This document shows, one piece after another, positions 9,382 to 18,572 of a DNA stretch of 64,000 nucleotides. The stretch is from Paraburkholderia sp. C35 (GTDB taxonomy: Bacteria; Pseudomonadota; Gammaproteobacteria; Burkholderiales; Burkholderiaceae): contig NZ_QBUY01000009.1 in NCBI RefSeq assembly GCF_003121405.1, positions 85,730 through 149,729 of the forward strand, given 5' to 3'. The notes under the pieces were generated by a model that did not search any database, was not told where the DNA came from, and saw nothing but the letters and a program-made list of their open reading frames with translations. The position numbers and the translations under genes are program-made. Numbering within the stretch: position 1 is the first letter of the stretch; each line of letters begins with the position of its first letter.

Positions 9382-9393
9382 GTTGATATCAAC
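9382..9393. promoter_or_regulatory. Palindromic operator between marR and hydrolase gene
   Basis: GTTGATATCAAC, a perfect 12-bp palindrome, lies 24 bp before the hydrolase ATG and just after a possible promoter (TTGTCA near 9353, TAATAT 17 bp later). Position and symmetry suit a MarR site. Confidence 0.55.
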
Positions 9394-9416
9394 GTAATTG
9401 GAAGACGGAGTGCCGG

Positions 9417-10340
9417 ATGGTCAGCAGGACGGAAGTGGAGTTTGCAGGAGAAGGCGGCATTACCCTACGGGGCTGGCTGTTCACGCCGGATTCAACGAAC
9501 CGATGTGCGGCGATTTCGATGTGTCACGGGTTCGCGGCCGTCAAGGAACACGGACTAGAGCGGTTTGCAACTGTCTTCGCCGAGGCCGGTTTTGTTGTTC
9601 TTGTTCACGATCATCGTAACTTCGGCGCGAGCGATGGCGCCCCTTGGCAGGATATTGATCCTTGGGCACAGGTTGCGGATTGGCGGCGCGCAATCACCTT
9701 CCTCGAAACGAGGGTGCAGGTTGACCCTTCTCGAATTGGAATTTGGGGTACGAGTTACAGCGGGGGGCACGCTCTTGTTCTCGCCGCAACGGACCGACGC
9801 GTCAAGTGCGTGGTGTCACAGGTTCCCACGATCAGCGGCTTTGAGCAGGTGCGCCGTCGAGTACCGCCCGATGCGTTACCAAAGCTCCAGTTGACGTTGA
9901 TGGAGGACATGCGTAGGCAACATCTCGGGGAAAAGCCTGGCACGCAGGCGATTGTCAGCGCGGATATGAATGTTCCGGCCGCTTACAGGGCGCCGGAAGC
10001 GATCGCGTTTTACTCCCAGCCGCTCGTGGGCGCTTCATGGGAGAACAACGTAACGTTGCGCTCCTCATTTGCAGCAGGTATGTATGAGCCCGGGGTGTGG
10101 GTTAGCCGCATTTCGCCGACACCACTCCTGATGGTGGTCGCGGACGACGACAGGATTACGTTGACTGATCTTGAACTTGAAGCTTATGAGCGCGCGCTCG
10201 AACCGAAGCGGCTTGTGTTGATAAAGGGAAATCACTTCGACCCATACGAAGCTCAGTTCGATATGGCTAGTGGAGCAGCAGTGGAATGGTTTGGGTCACA
10301 TCTGTGGGGCAACAAAAGCTCCGACAGTCGTGAACTGTAG
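9417..10340 (+). CDS. Alpha/beta hydrolase
   Basis: 307 aa alpha/beta hydrolase. The strand-turn motif CHGFAAVKEHG supplies the oxyanion region, the nucleophile elbow is GTSYSGG (Ser, about residue 121), the acid is probably in LLMVVADDDRIT (about 245), and the catalytic His is in KGNHFDPYE (about 275). There is no signal peptide, so it is cytosolic. It resembles the dienelactone-hydrolase/X-Pro-peptidase-like group of uncharacterised hydrolases. A tautomerase-family gene follows by 40 bp, and together they could process an enol-lactone or keto-acid from aromatic ring cleavage. It is divergent from a MarR gene with a shared operator candidate. Substrate unknown. Confidence 0.85.
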   Translation: MVSRTEVEFAGEGGITLRGWLFTPDSTNRCAAISMCHGFAAVKEHGLERFATVFAEAGFVVLVHDHRNFGASDGAPWQDIDPWAQVADWRRAITFLETRVQVDPSRIGIWGTSYSGGHALVLAATDRRVKCVVSQVPTISGFEQVRRRVPPDALPKLQLTLMEDMRRQHLGEKPGTQAIVSADMNVPAAYRAPEAIAFYSQPLVGASWENNVTLRSSFAAGMYEPGVWVSRISPTPLLMVVADDDRITLTDLELEAYERALEPKRLVLIKGNHFDPYEAQFDMASGAAVEWFGSHLWGNKSSDSREL

Positions 10341-10381
10341 TTTCGCAACACGTTAATGTATCGAAGTATAGGAGAACGCGA

Positions 10382-10783
10382 ATGCCAGTTTTTCATGCAC
10401 ATATTCCGAAAGGTCGATTCAGTCGTGAACAGAAGGTCGCGATTGGGAATGCTCTCAACATGTCGCTGGTCGAGGGACTCGACATTCCGAAAGGCGACCG
10501 GTTTATCACGATCAGCGAACATGGCGACGATGAACTGTTCATCGATCCAACGTTCATGGACATGAAACGCACCGCGAATGCGATGATCATAACCGTCATG
10601 GTCGGAGCGCATCGCCCGCTGTCGGACAAGCAAAAGCTTCTCGCCACCATTTCGCGCCTGCTGCAACGCGACGTTGGCATCTCGCCTGACGATGTCTTTG
10701 TCACGCTTGTTCCTGTCCCTATCGAAAACTTCTCGTTCGGTCACGGAATCGCCCAATTGGCAGGTGCAGCGCCAAAATGGTGA
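10382..10783 (+). CDS. Tautomerase-superfamily protein
   Basis: 133 aa. Begins Met-Pro-Val, so the mature protein would have the catalytic amino-terminal proline that defines the 4-oxalocrotonate tautomerase superfamily. The length (double that of 4-OT monomers) and the segments VEGLDIPKGDRFITISEH and GISPDDVFVTLVPVPIENFSFG fit the Tautomerase_2/malonate-semialdehyde-decarboxylase-like group. Members tautomerise, dehalogenate or decarboxylate small keto acids. It lies 40 bp after the hydrolase with an SD-like AGGAGA about 8 bp upstream, so the two form an operon. The exact reaction is not predictable from sequence. Confidence 0.85.
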   Translation: MPVFHAHIPKGRFSREQKVAIGNALNMSLVEGLDIPKGDRFITISEHGDDELFIDPTFMDMKRTANAMIITVMVGAHRPLSDKQKLLATISRLLQRDVGISPDDVFVTLVPVPIENFSFGHGIAQLAGAAPKW

Positions 10784-10960
10784 TCCATCGCGTCGCCGTC
10801 TTTGGCGGGTGAAATGTATGAATTGCGGCACTGTGCGAACCTCGACCCGGTTCAATCTGTGCCGCGAATAGCGTTGGTCGAGGATTCGTCGATCAGCGAT
10901 CGCGCTATTGCATGAGAATATTGAAAGCTCGTGAGTGCCAAGGCTGGGCAGACGTAAAGC

Positions 10961-11854
10961 TTACGTTGCTTTTTTACCTGTTTGAATCACTCGCTTGAGC
11001 GCCGCTTGCAACGTTGAAAGTTGAGCAGACTGATCTCCCCCTCGGTGGCACAACATCATTTTCAGTTTCAAGGGTTGCGCCAGTTTTACATATCGCACGC
11101 CCGGTTGCGCCAGCGCAGTTGCAGACTCAGGGACAAGGCTGATCCCTCGGCCAGCTGCTACGAGTACGAGAGCGGTGTGCAGTTCACGGACTTCGATCAG
11201 TTCTCCGGGTTGAATACCGTGTTCACGGTACAGATCGAGCACCACGTCTGCAAAGCTTGGGCGCGGCTCGCTCGGATAGCTGACCAACGGCCGATTGACC
11301 AGACTCTTCAGGTCAAAAATTCGTTTGCCCGGGTTCCACGAGGTGGGTACCGCCGCGAGGATGCCCTCCGCGAACAGCTCGGTGAGCGAGATATCCGTAT
11401 CCACTGCGATTGGACCACAGAGCCCAGCGTCAATTCTTCCATCCTTTAACGCCACAATCTGTTCGACGCTCGACAACTCTCGCACCGAGAACTCGACATC
11501 GGGGGCCTGCGTGCAGAACGCCTCGATTACCCTCGGTATGTTTGCGTGAAACGCCGCTGGAACAAGACCAAGTACGAATCTTGGTCGCTCTGCCGCCACA
11601 AACTTCCGCATGGTTGTATCCATTGCGTCCGCGGTTCTCAGGACATGAACGGCCTGATCATAGAAAAGCCTGCCTGCAGGAGTGAGCGCGAGGGGGCGAA
11701 CCTGCCGGTTGAACAGCGTTGTCCCGACTTCCTGCTCGATTTCCCGAATCCGCTGGCTTAACGGCGGCTGAGCCATATGTAAGGAGCGAGCAGCTTCTGT
11801 GAAGCTGCTCATCTTCGCAACCTCGACAAAATATCGAAGACGCTTCAAATCCAT
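10961..11854 (-). CDS. LysR-family regulator, probable control of the efflux operon
   Basis: 297 aa LysR regulator. The N-terminal winged helix MDLKRLRYFVEVAKMSSFTE...AQPPLSQRIREIE is intact, and the C-terminal domain is a full periplasmic-binding-protein fold. It points away from the DUF1656-HlyD-NodT-FUSC efflux operon 264 bp away, the arrangement of aaeR next to aaeXAB. A T-N11-A dyad (11892-11906) lies 38 bp upstream of its start, as expected of a LysR autoregulatory site. The inducer is likely an aromatic acid, by analogy with AaeR. Confidence 0.93.
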   Translation of the reverse strand: MDLKRLRYFVEVAKMSSFTEAARSLHMAQPPLSQRIREIEQEVGTTLFNRQVRPLALTPAGRLFYDQAVHVLRTADAMDTTMRKFVAAERPRFVLGLVPAAFHANIPRVIEAFCTQAPDVEFSVRELSSVEQIVALKDGRIDAGLCGPIAVDTDISLTELFAEGILAAVPTSWNPGKRIFDLKSLVNRPLVSYPSEPRPSFADVVLDLYREHGIQPGELIEVRELHTALVLVAAGRGISLVPESATALAQPGVRYVKLAQPLKLKMMLCHRGGDQSAQLSTLQAALKRVIQTGKKAT

Positions 11855-11891
11855 TCTCTATCTCCGCTGCTCAGAGCGATCGAGGCCATTT

Positions 11892-11906
11892 ATACCATTT
11901 TGGTAT
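11892..11906. promoter_or_regulatory. LysR box (T-N11-A dyad)
   Basis: ATACCATTTTGGTAT: perfect 6-bp arms around TTT, containing T-N11-A. It is in the 264-bp interval between the divergent lysR gene and the efflux operon; the remainder of that interval shows no gene. Confidence 0.6.
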
Positions 11907-12118
11907 GCCGGGTAGGGAAATGATATTGGATCGCGAGGATCGGGCGAGTTACGCTGTGGGCAGCTTTGGTAGCTGAACGAGACATCTTTTCTGGGTTGCT
12001 GCCAATCAGGTGAATAACTTCAGTCAAGCTGTTTTCGCATATCAAGCTGGTCTGCCGGGTCGGTGGGAGCCATTTTCATTTCGTCATTTTCTCAAAGGGC
12101 GATACCGCCCGACATCAA

Positions 12119-12325
12119 ATGGGCAACGATATTGATATCAGCGGCGTGTACGTCCCGCTTCTGTTCGTGCTTGTAGTGCCTGCTGGTTTTGCTGCGTACC
12201 TACTTTTGCGTGTGGTCTCGCGCTTCGGAGCGCGGGGATCTGTGGCGTTCGCGCCGTTGATAGAAGTGTGTGCATTCTTCAACTTTTGGGCAGTGTTTTG
12301 TTACTTCGCAGAACACTGGGGGTAG
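12119..12325 (+). CDS. aaeX: DUF1656 (AaeX-like) small inner-membrane protein
   Basis: 68 aa. It begins with DIDISGVYVPLLFVLVV and has two membrane helices (about residues 12-33 and 44-64), which is the pattern of DUF1656/AaeX proteins (usually D-x-Y-G-V-Y-x-P). These tiny proteins always accompany HlyD and FUSC subunits of aromatic-acid efflux pumps; their role is not known. First gene of a four-gene operon, ending 8 bp before the HlyD start. Confidence 0.8.
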   Translation: MGNDIDISGVYVPLLFVLVVPAGFAAYLLLRVVSRFGARGSVAFAPLIEVCAFFNFWAVFCYFAEHWG

Positions 12326-12333
12326 GTGGTGCT

Positions 12334-13209
12334 GTGAAGCGTTACATCATTCACGCTGTACGATACGTAACTTCCGTCGCGATACTTGTTACATCTGTTT
12401 TTGTCGGGGTAGGTGTTTGGCGTCGTTATGAAGACAAGCCATGGACACGCGATGGGCATGTGCTGGCGGACGTCGTCAAGATCAGCCCTGACGTGCAAGG
12501 CATGGTTACCTCTGTCGACGTGGTCGACAATCAGTTCGTCCGAAAAGGGGACCTGCTATTTGTCGTCGACACCCCACGGTACGAAGATGCTGTCGCGAAT
12601 TCAGATGCTGCGATCGATAACGCACAGGCAGTTCTCGGGCAGGCACGGCGTGTCGTTGTGCGTGATGAGGCGCTAGGCAATCTGGTAGCGACAGAAGTGT
12701 TCGAAGAAGATCAAGCCAAGGTGCGCACCGCGGAGGCCGCGCTTCATCAGGCGATGGCATTGAAACGCACGGCAATGCTCAATCTCGCACGTACCGAGAT
12801 TCGGGCATCTGTAGACGGCTATGTGGTGAACCTCTCCCTTCGTCCTGGTGACCGGCTTTCCGCTGGTGCGCAGGCGATGGCGCTAATCGACGCCAGTTCA
12901 TACCGTGTCGAAGCCTATCTGGAGGAAACCAAGCTCAAGTATGTCCACGTCGGTGACACCGCAACCATCAAGCTCATGGGCGAAGATACCCCGCTCACCG
13001 GACACGTAGAGAGCATCACGGGTGGGATAGCCGATGACCAGCGCCGTGCCGCTTCGAACCAGCTACCCGCCATCAATCCAAGCTTCGACTGGGTTCGGCT
13101 TGCTCAACGTATCCCCGTCAGGGTACAAATCGAGCATGTTCCGAGCAATGTTCAGCTCATCATGGGTAGAACTGCGACCGTTGTCTTTTCGCCGCGGGAG
13201 CACGGGTGA
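12334..13209 (+). CDS. aaeA: HlyD/AaeA-like membrane-fusion protein
   Basis: 291 aa periplasmic adaptor anchored by one N-terminal helix (about residues 9-26). The first biotinyl-lipoyl half is ISPDVQGMVTSVDVVDNQFVRKGD, followed by a helical hairpin and the second half RTEIRASVDGYVVNLSLRPGDRL, then a beta-barrel. Start GTG at 12334 is chosen because a G-rich SD (GGTAGGTGG) lies right before it; longer in-frame starts would run into the DUF1656 gene. The next gene starts inside its stop codon (TGATG). It links the FUSC inner-membrane pump to the NodT outer-membrane channel. Confidence 0.92.
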   Translation: MKRYIIHAVRYVTSVAILVTSVFVGVGVWRRYEDKPWTRDGHVLADVVKISPDVQGMVTSVDVVDNQFVRKGDLLFVVDTPRYEDAVANSDAAIDNAQAVLGQARRVVVRDEALGNLVATEVFEEDQAKVRTAEAALHQAMALKRTAMLNLARTEIRASVDGYVVNLSLRPGDRLSAGAQAMALIDASSYRVEAYLEETKLKYVHVGDTATIKLMGEDTPLTGHVESITGGIADDQRRAASNQLPAINPSFDWVRLAQRIPVRVQIEHVPSNVQLIMGRTATVVFSPREHG

Positions 13210-14597
13210 TGTTCAGGCTTGTTTGTGCGCTCATCGCAACATCGCTCACCGTTTGCGCGTGTATGTCCGGACCGGACTACACCATTCCTGAAAATGCAGT
13301 CGCTAAAAGTAAGAATGCAGATGGCCCGTTTATCGGTGCGTCATCCGATGGCATCGCTACGCTGCCGCTACCTGATCACTGGTGGCGACTGTATGAAGAC
13401 GAGAGGCTGGATGGATATGTCGTGGAAGCCCTCCGAGCGAATGCCGACCTCCGCGCAGCTGATGCCAATCTCGCTCGCGCGACCGCCATTGTCTCTGAAG
13501 TAAAGGCTCAACGACTGCCTTCCACGCAAATTACTGGGTGCAGCATTTACAATCGACTTGGCGGCTGTAGCCCGACCCAGAAGGTGGACGGCGGAAGTTA
13601 CTCTCTTGGAGCGGCTGTCGCCTATCCGCTAGACCTCGCTGGCGGCGTTACACGGGCGATCGAGCAAGCTAAAGCCAACCACGAAGCGGTCGCCGCCATA
13701 AGGGACAGCGTTCGTTTGACCGTCGTGGCTGCGGTCGCACGAAATTACGTCGAGGTTTGTTCATCTAACCGCTCCCTCGCTGCGGTAAAGCGCGTAGTGA
13801 TGGTGCAGGAGCAAACACTTGACGCCGTCCAGAAGCTCTCCTCGTATGGAAGAGCGACACCGTTTGATGTTTCGAGAGCTCAGGCGGCAGCAGACCAGAG
13901 CGCGGCCGCCGTGCCATCGATTTTGGCGCAACGGCAGGCGTCGCTTTATGCGCTTGCGGCGCTGATGGGGAAGCCATCGACCAAATATCCTCGGGAGATG
14001 GAGGATTGCCCACTGCCTCCAATGATTCGCAGACCTCTGCCTGTCGGCGATGGAGCTGGGCTAATCCGTCGCCGACCCGATATCCGGGCGGCTGAGAGGG
14101 AACTTGCGGGAGCGACTGCAGGTATCGGTGTGCAGACGGCACAACTGTATCCGGAGATTACGCTGGTCGGGACTATCGCGATGATTGGTCCACCTCGTGT
14201 GTGGGGAGGTAGCATCGGACCATTGCTTTCATGGTCCTGGCCGAATCACGTAGCGGTGCGTGCGCGGATCAACGAAGCTGGAGCCGAAGCAGATGCTGCG
14301 TCTGCTGATTTTGACGGTTCAGTCCTCAAGGCGCTACAACAGGTTGAGACAGCCCTGGACACGTACGCCAAGCAGATTCAAGCCACAGCACAGCTCACTG
14401 CTGCGCGCGACGATGCCCAGAAGGCTGCGAGTCAGGCTGGGAAGCTTTTCCGCTTTGGACGCACGGACCTGCTGAGCCTCCTGCAGGCAGAAGCAGCATT
14501 AAGCGCGTCTGAGACTTCTCTCGCAAATGGACAGAGCGCGCTTGCTGATGACCAGACGAACGTATTCATCTCGCTTGGTGGAGGGTGGGAACCGTGA
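13209..14597 (+). CDS. NodT-type outer-membrane efflux lipoprotein
   Basis: 462 aa member of the TolC/OprM/NodT superfamily. It has a lipoprotein signal with the modified Cys in TVCACMSGPDY (about residue 18-20), the conserved LPDHWWRLYEDERLDGYV start of the first repeat, two OEP repeats, and the RRRPDIRAAERELAGATAGIG motif typical of the family at about residue 285. Translationally coupled to the HlyD gene (ATG within its TGA) and to the FUSC gene that overlaps its end. It provides the outer-membrane duct of the efflux system. Confidence 0.94.
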   Translation: MFRLVCALIATSLTVCACMSGPDYTIPENAVAKSKNADGPFIGASSDGIATLPLPDHWWRLYEDERLDGYVVEALRANADLRAADANLARATAIVSEVKAQRLPSTQITGCSIYNRLGGCSPTQKVDGGSYSLGAAVAYPLDLAGGVTRAIEQAKANHEAVAAIRDSVRLTVVAAVARNYVEVCSSNRSLAAVKRVVMVQEQTLDAVQKLSSYGRATPFDVSRAQAAADQSAAAVPSILAQRQASLYALAALMGKPSTKYPREMEDCPLPPMIRRPLPVGDGAGLIRRRPDIRAAERELAGATAGIGVQTAQLYPEITLVGTIAMIGPPRVWGGSIGPLLSWSWPNHVAVRARINEAGAEADAASADFDGSVLKALQQVETALDTYAKQIQATAQLTAARDDAQKAASQAGKLFRFGRTDLLSLLQAEAALSASETSLANGQSALADDQTNVFISLGGGWEP

Positions 14598-16648
14598 CAA
14601 TCGGAACGGGCTTTCCAAGAAGGATAGCGCACAGGATTTTCGCTGACTCGCAATTCAAGGCGGACAGGCGCGCGGCGTTGTTCGCGGTCAAAATCTTCAT
14701 CACGACGATGATTGCGTTCTATATAGCCGTAAGAAATGGGCTCGAAAGCCCGTCCTGGACGTTGACTACATCCTTCCTGGTGGCGCAGCCTTTCGCCGCA
14801 TCTGTCCGTTCCAAGGCAGTGTTTCGGCTTGGAGGAACGTGTCTGAGCGCGGTTGCGATGGTCGTTCTGATCCCGTTCTTCGCGGATAGTCCGTTCGCCA
14901 TGACCGCCGCTATTGCTGCATGGCTGAGCTACTGCGTTTATATGTCAACGCTTGACCGCACCGCTCGCTCTTACGCGTTTCTTCTTGCTGGCTACACCGC
15001 GAGCGCCATTGGATTTCTCGTTGTCCAGCAACCGCAAACGGTGTTTTCGGTTGCGCTTTCCCGGGTTGAGGAGGTCTCACTCGGGATCGTGGTCGCGACG
15101 GTCATACACGGTCTGTTTTTGCCGATAAGCCTTACGGACTCGATAAACGAGACCGCGTCCCGCCTGCGGGCGCGTACGAGCAAGCTCTTAAATGATTCCA
15201 TCGACCTGAATTTGTCTCGTGCGTCGGTGAATGACGACATCCTCAAATTTTCTTCTGAACTGCTCGAACTACATCAGATGGCGGTCCATCTTCCGTACGA
15301 TGCGTCGCGTAAAGCGCAGGATCGTCAGGCCATTCGCGCGCTAGAAAGCCAGTTGCTCCTGCTCATGCCGATTCTGTCGAAGTTGTCGGAACGAATGGAT
15401 GGCATGAGGAAACGACAGTCTCTGGGAGACAATGAGAGAAATGCGCTCATCTCGACAGGTCAAATCCTGGACGGGTTCCAGCGAGGCAATCTTGTCCCTG
15501 TCGCGGAAGCATTGGACCGACTAGCGAAGTGCAATATTGGAGGCCCGGCAGGCCATCGCGATGATCTGGCGGTGAGCTTTCATGGGGCACTCGCTGAACT
15601 GGTCATTGTTTATCACAGGCTCTGTCGTTTATACGCTCATCTGGACGACCGGTGGAAGCCACTTGACGACGACCTTCGCGTTCTGATGAAAAAGTTGCCC
15701 GAGCGAAGTCTTCACGTTGATCGGGCGCACGCGACCCGTGCCGCAGCCGGTATATTCGTCACGACGGTTGTTGCTGGAGCAGTCTGGATCTTCACAGCGT
15801 GGGTCGACGGCGGAAGTGCCGTCTCTCTGGCCGGGGTCGTTTTCGCGCTTTTTTCTGCTTCGGAAAGACCTGGTCCCGCTACCTCAAAGTTGATAATAGG
15901 CGCGGCTGCAGGTATGGCGCTAGCGGTATTCTATGTGCTTCGCCTGTTGCCGACTGTGTCTGATTACGTGAGTCTCTTCGCGACTCTTGCGCCGGCGTTT
16001 CTTCTGATTGGCATACTCGTTGGACACCGTTCCTCCAGTCTCGCCGGGTTGGGTATGGTGGTCGGCTTTCTCCCAATGCTTGGACTTGGTAACACGTATG
16101 TGGAGCCCACAGGTCATTTTCTTCAGGCGGCAATTGCGGAGCTAGTAGGAATGATCTTTGCCTTTTTGATGCTCAAGCTGGTTACTTCAATTGGAGCTCG
16201 GAACAGCACCCGCTACCTCGTGCGTTCGTTCAGAAGGGACGTAGCCTCGCGAGCACGGGGGGTAGGTGAATCTGAGCCGGAATGGCTGAGTCGCATGATA
16301 GACCGTGCTGCGCTTCTTGCTATTAACAACCATAACGGAGACCAACGCTGGCATCTGGTAGACCCGCTTCCTGATATTCGTATTGGGCTTACGGCTGGAC
16401 GCCTGCATGCTCTCATCGACCAACATCCGGATTGGGGAGCGCCGCTGCTCCTGCGGATTCTTGTGCAAGTCGAGGAATACTTTTCTAGCGCGACGGGAGG
16501 GGCAGCACTTGCGCCGTCGCCGGCTACCAGCTTTGACATCTACGGCGAGATCGAACTGATGAGTAACACGTTCAACCCATCATCAACAGAGGTCAAAGCG
16601 CTTCTAGCTGAACTGCGACTTGACCTTGCCGCATTGGCATGTGCATAG
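14594..16648 (+). CDS. aaeB: FUSC-family aromatic-acid efflux permease (AaeB-like)
   Basis: 684 aa inner-membrane protein with two sets of about five to six membrane helices (roughly residues 25-170 and 385-530) and large cytoplasmic parts after each, the architecture of AaeB and fusaric-acid resistance proteins. Start GTG at 14594 lies in a GTGA overlap with the NodT stop and behind GGAGGGTGGG; an upstream in-frame GTG at 14585 falls inside that SD. AaeB exports p-hydroxybenzoate and related acids as a metabolic relief valve, so this operon probably protects the cell from accumulated aromatic acids made by the neighbouring pathways. The substrate is not shown by the sequence. Confidence 0.93.
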   Translation: MTIGTGFPRRIAHRIFADSQFKADRRAALFAVKIFITTMIAFYIAVRNGLESPSWTLTTSFLVAQPFAASVRSKAVFRLGGTCLSAVAMVVLIPFFADSPFAMTAAIAAWLSYCVYMSTLDRTARSYAFLLAGYTASAIGFLVVQQPQTVFSVALSRVEEVSLGIVVATVIHGLFLPISLTDSINETASRLRARTSKLLNDSIDLNLSRASVNDDILKFSSELLELHQMAVHLPYDASRKAQDRQAIRALESQLLLLMPILSKLSERMDGMRKRQSLGDNERNALISTGQILDGFQRGNLVPVAEALDRLAKCNIGGPAGHRDDLAVSFHGALAELVIVYHRLCRLYAHLDDRWKPLDDDLRVLMKKLPERSLHVDRAHATRAAAGIFVTTVVAGAVWIFTAWVDGGSAVSLAGVVFALFSASERPGPATSKLIIGAAAGMALAVFYVLRLLPTVSDYVSLFATLAPAFLLIGILVGHRSSSLAGLGMVVGFLPMLGLGNTYVEPTGHFLQAAIAELVGMIFAFLMLKLVTSIGARNSTRYLVRSFRRDVASRARGVGESEPEWLSRMIDRAALLAINNHNGDQRWHLVDPLPDIRIGLTAGRLHALIDQHPDWGAPLLLRILVQVEEYFSSATGGAALAPSPATSFDIYGEIELMSNTFNPSSTEVKALLAELRLDLAALACA

Positions 16649-16730
16649 GAAGACACTACCTGACTGACGTGCCAGCTACTCCTTGAGTGTCGTTTGTTTT
16701 GCAAGAAACGTTGCACAGAAAATCGCACAT

Positions 16731-17960
16731 CTAACAGCCGGCCGCTGCATTAGATGTGATTTTGCAGATCCAGTTGTGCGTGTTAGGTACCAGTAGCGAC
16801 GACAGCGATAGCTTCGTCGCCGTCGCACAAAGTGCTGCATATTGCGCCATGCTGTTCCCACTCGGGTTCGGTTTCCCGTCGGGACTGATGGTGTCGATTA
16901 CTCCTTCGACGAATCGAGGTCGTAGTTCCCCGCCCGGGTCTGTGGAATCACAGCCGCGATTGCGGCCTACAAAGCCCGGACCACCTGAATCTCCCTGGCA
17001 AAATGCACGGCTATCTGCCACGGGATCGAATTGAAGATGTGACGCCGTAGTGGACGTAATAGCATCGAGTGGCTGTGGCCACGTGAGGTTGAATTGTCCG
17101 TAGGTTCCCCCATCCGCGTCTGAGAACCCGTAACCGGCAAGCGTAATTAATCGTGAGAAGCTGCCCAGATTTGGAGAAACCAAACCGGCGGGCGGGACAT
17201 CCGACCCAGGAAAACCTGTTTGCAGATGGAGCATGGCGATATCGTTCCGGAAATCGGGAGGTCCCGAAAATCCGCCCATTACGATGACCCTGTCGGGCTT
17301 GACGATACGTTGCGTAGCCGGCAACGAGAGGGCATTAATCGCATTCACTGTAACCGTTTGAGGCGATGTGTAAGTGAAATCGCCATCCGCCTGTTGCTTG
17401 AGTGTGTCTGAAGGCATCGCTACCGCGAAGCAGTGAGCGGCCGTGAGAACCCAGCTAGACCCGACGACCGTACCCGTACAGGTCTGCGTCGTTGTGCCGA
17501 GACGTACCACTTCTGGAAACTGCGAAGGTGCATAACGTATTGAGATTCGCGCTGTACTGTTGTTTGTCGTAGCTTTCAGATTGTTGAATGGGACGTTGCA
17601 GTCTCGAAGAGGGCTTTTTTGTATTGATTGTGGAAGATTCATGTCCGCGGAGATGCCCAATATGTTCAACGGCCGATTCGCAGCCTCAGAATAAAGAGTT
17701 TGAGTGGAGAGGCGACCTGCGAGAGTTGCTCGATGGAGCGTGGAACTTGACTCAAGCTTCGATAGCAGTTCCGATACGTTCGCGTTCAGCTGAATTGGAA
17801 GGCTGCAAGTCGGATCGGATGTACCTGGACCGCATGGCGTTCCGGAACCAGTGATCTGATTAGGGCCGGGCGGAGGGGCGGCCATCGAAATCGCTGTAGC
17901 GGTGCCCACGGCACCCATGAGTAGGTGATGCACTCGTTTCTTGGAATAGGAACGACGCAT
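16731..17960 (-). CDS. Secreted trypsin-like serine protease
   Basis: About 409 aa with an N-terminal signal sequence (MRRSYSKKRVHHLLMGAVG..., cleavage probably near AAP). The chymotrypsin fold triad is visible: His in SSWVLTAAHCFAV, Asp in DIAMLHLQTG and Ser in FCQGDSGGPGF, with the expected order and spacing. About 140 residues of uncharacterised sequence precede the protease domain, perhaps a propeptide. I chose the ATG at 17960 because AGGAG stands 8 bp upstream; an in-frame ATG at 18020 adds an unlikely stretch. Such bacterial S1 proteases are exported. No inhibitor or secretion genes are adjacent, but a large lipoprotein gene lies divergently. Confidence 0.9.
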   Translation of the reverse strand: MRRSYSKKRVHHLLMGAVGTATAISMAAPPPGPNQITGSGTPCGPGTSDPTCSLPIQLNANVSELLSKLESSSTLHRATLAGRLSTQTLYSEAANRPLNILGISADMNLPQSIQKSPLRDCNVPFNNLKATTNNSTARISIRYAPSQFPEVVRLGTTTQTCTGTVVGSSWVLTAAHCFAVAMPSDTLKQQADGDFTYTSPQTVTVNAINALSLPATQRIVKPDRVIVMGGFSGPPDFRNDIAMLHLQTGFPGSDVPPAGLVSPNLGSFSRLITLAGYGFSDADGGTYGQFNLTWPQPLDAITSTTASHLQFDPVADSRAFCQGDSGGPGFVGRNRGCDSTDPGGELRPRFVEGVIDTISPDGKPNPSGNSMAQYAALCATATKLSLSSLLVPNTHNWICKITSNAAAGC

Positions 17961-18572
17961 GATGTCAGCTCCTGCTGTGAAGAAAAACAGAGTCATGCGA
18001 AGTGGGCGAGTTTCGAGCATGCAGCGATTATGCGTGCGGGGATGCGACGACAGAAATCGAGTTCAAGGACACATCGCTTACAGGAAGCTGCCATGGCTCA
18101 ACAGGCGATTCGAATTGACATCGTTAGTGTGAGTTATTCATCTTCAGTGCGTGAGTTGTCTTGGCTGATCGAGCAAAGATCAACATAGTAAAAATAGATT
18201 GATGGAGCTGACCGGTCAAGCGAAGTGAATCTAATTTTTAGTAGATTTGCTTTTTAATTAAGAGCTCTATATAAATCTCGTTAAGAACCTGTTTAGATGT
18301 CGAAGTATGAAATCTACAAAGAACGTCCCGTTATCTATGAAAACGTGCGCTTCCGTACATACGATATTAAGCAACGTGTCACGATAATCGCAATAGATGG
18401 TCTGATCTCGCTGAAAACGAAAATTCGAATGCCACGCGAGCAGTACCGAGATGTCTGAAATTGACGGTATCCAGCACGAGATGTCACCCTCCGCTTACTC
18501 GAGAGCTTAAAAGGCCTCTCGCAGAAGCGCCCGTTCGCATGTCATCAACCCCTGCCTGCTGAGCAAAAAGCC
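17961..18572. other. AT-rich intergenic region between divergent protease and lipoprotein genes
   Basis: About 610 bp, distinctly AT-rich from 18180 to 18420. No ORF of protein-like composition, no tRNA and no clear terminator. It must hold the promoters of both divergent genes for exported proteins. The AT-rich core is the sort of DNA bound by H-NS proteins. Confidence 0.5.
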
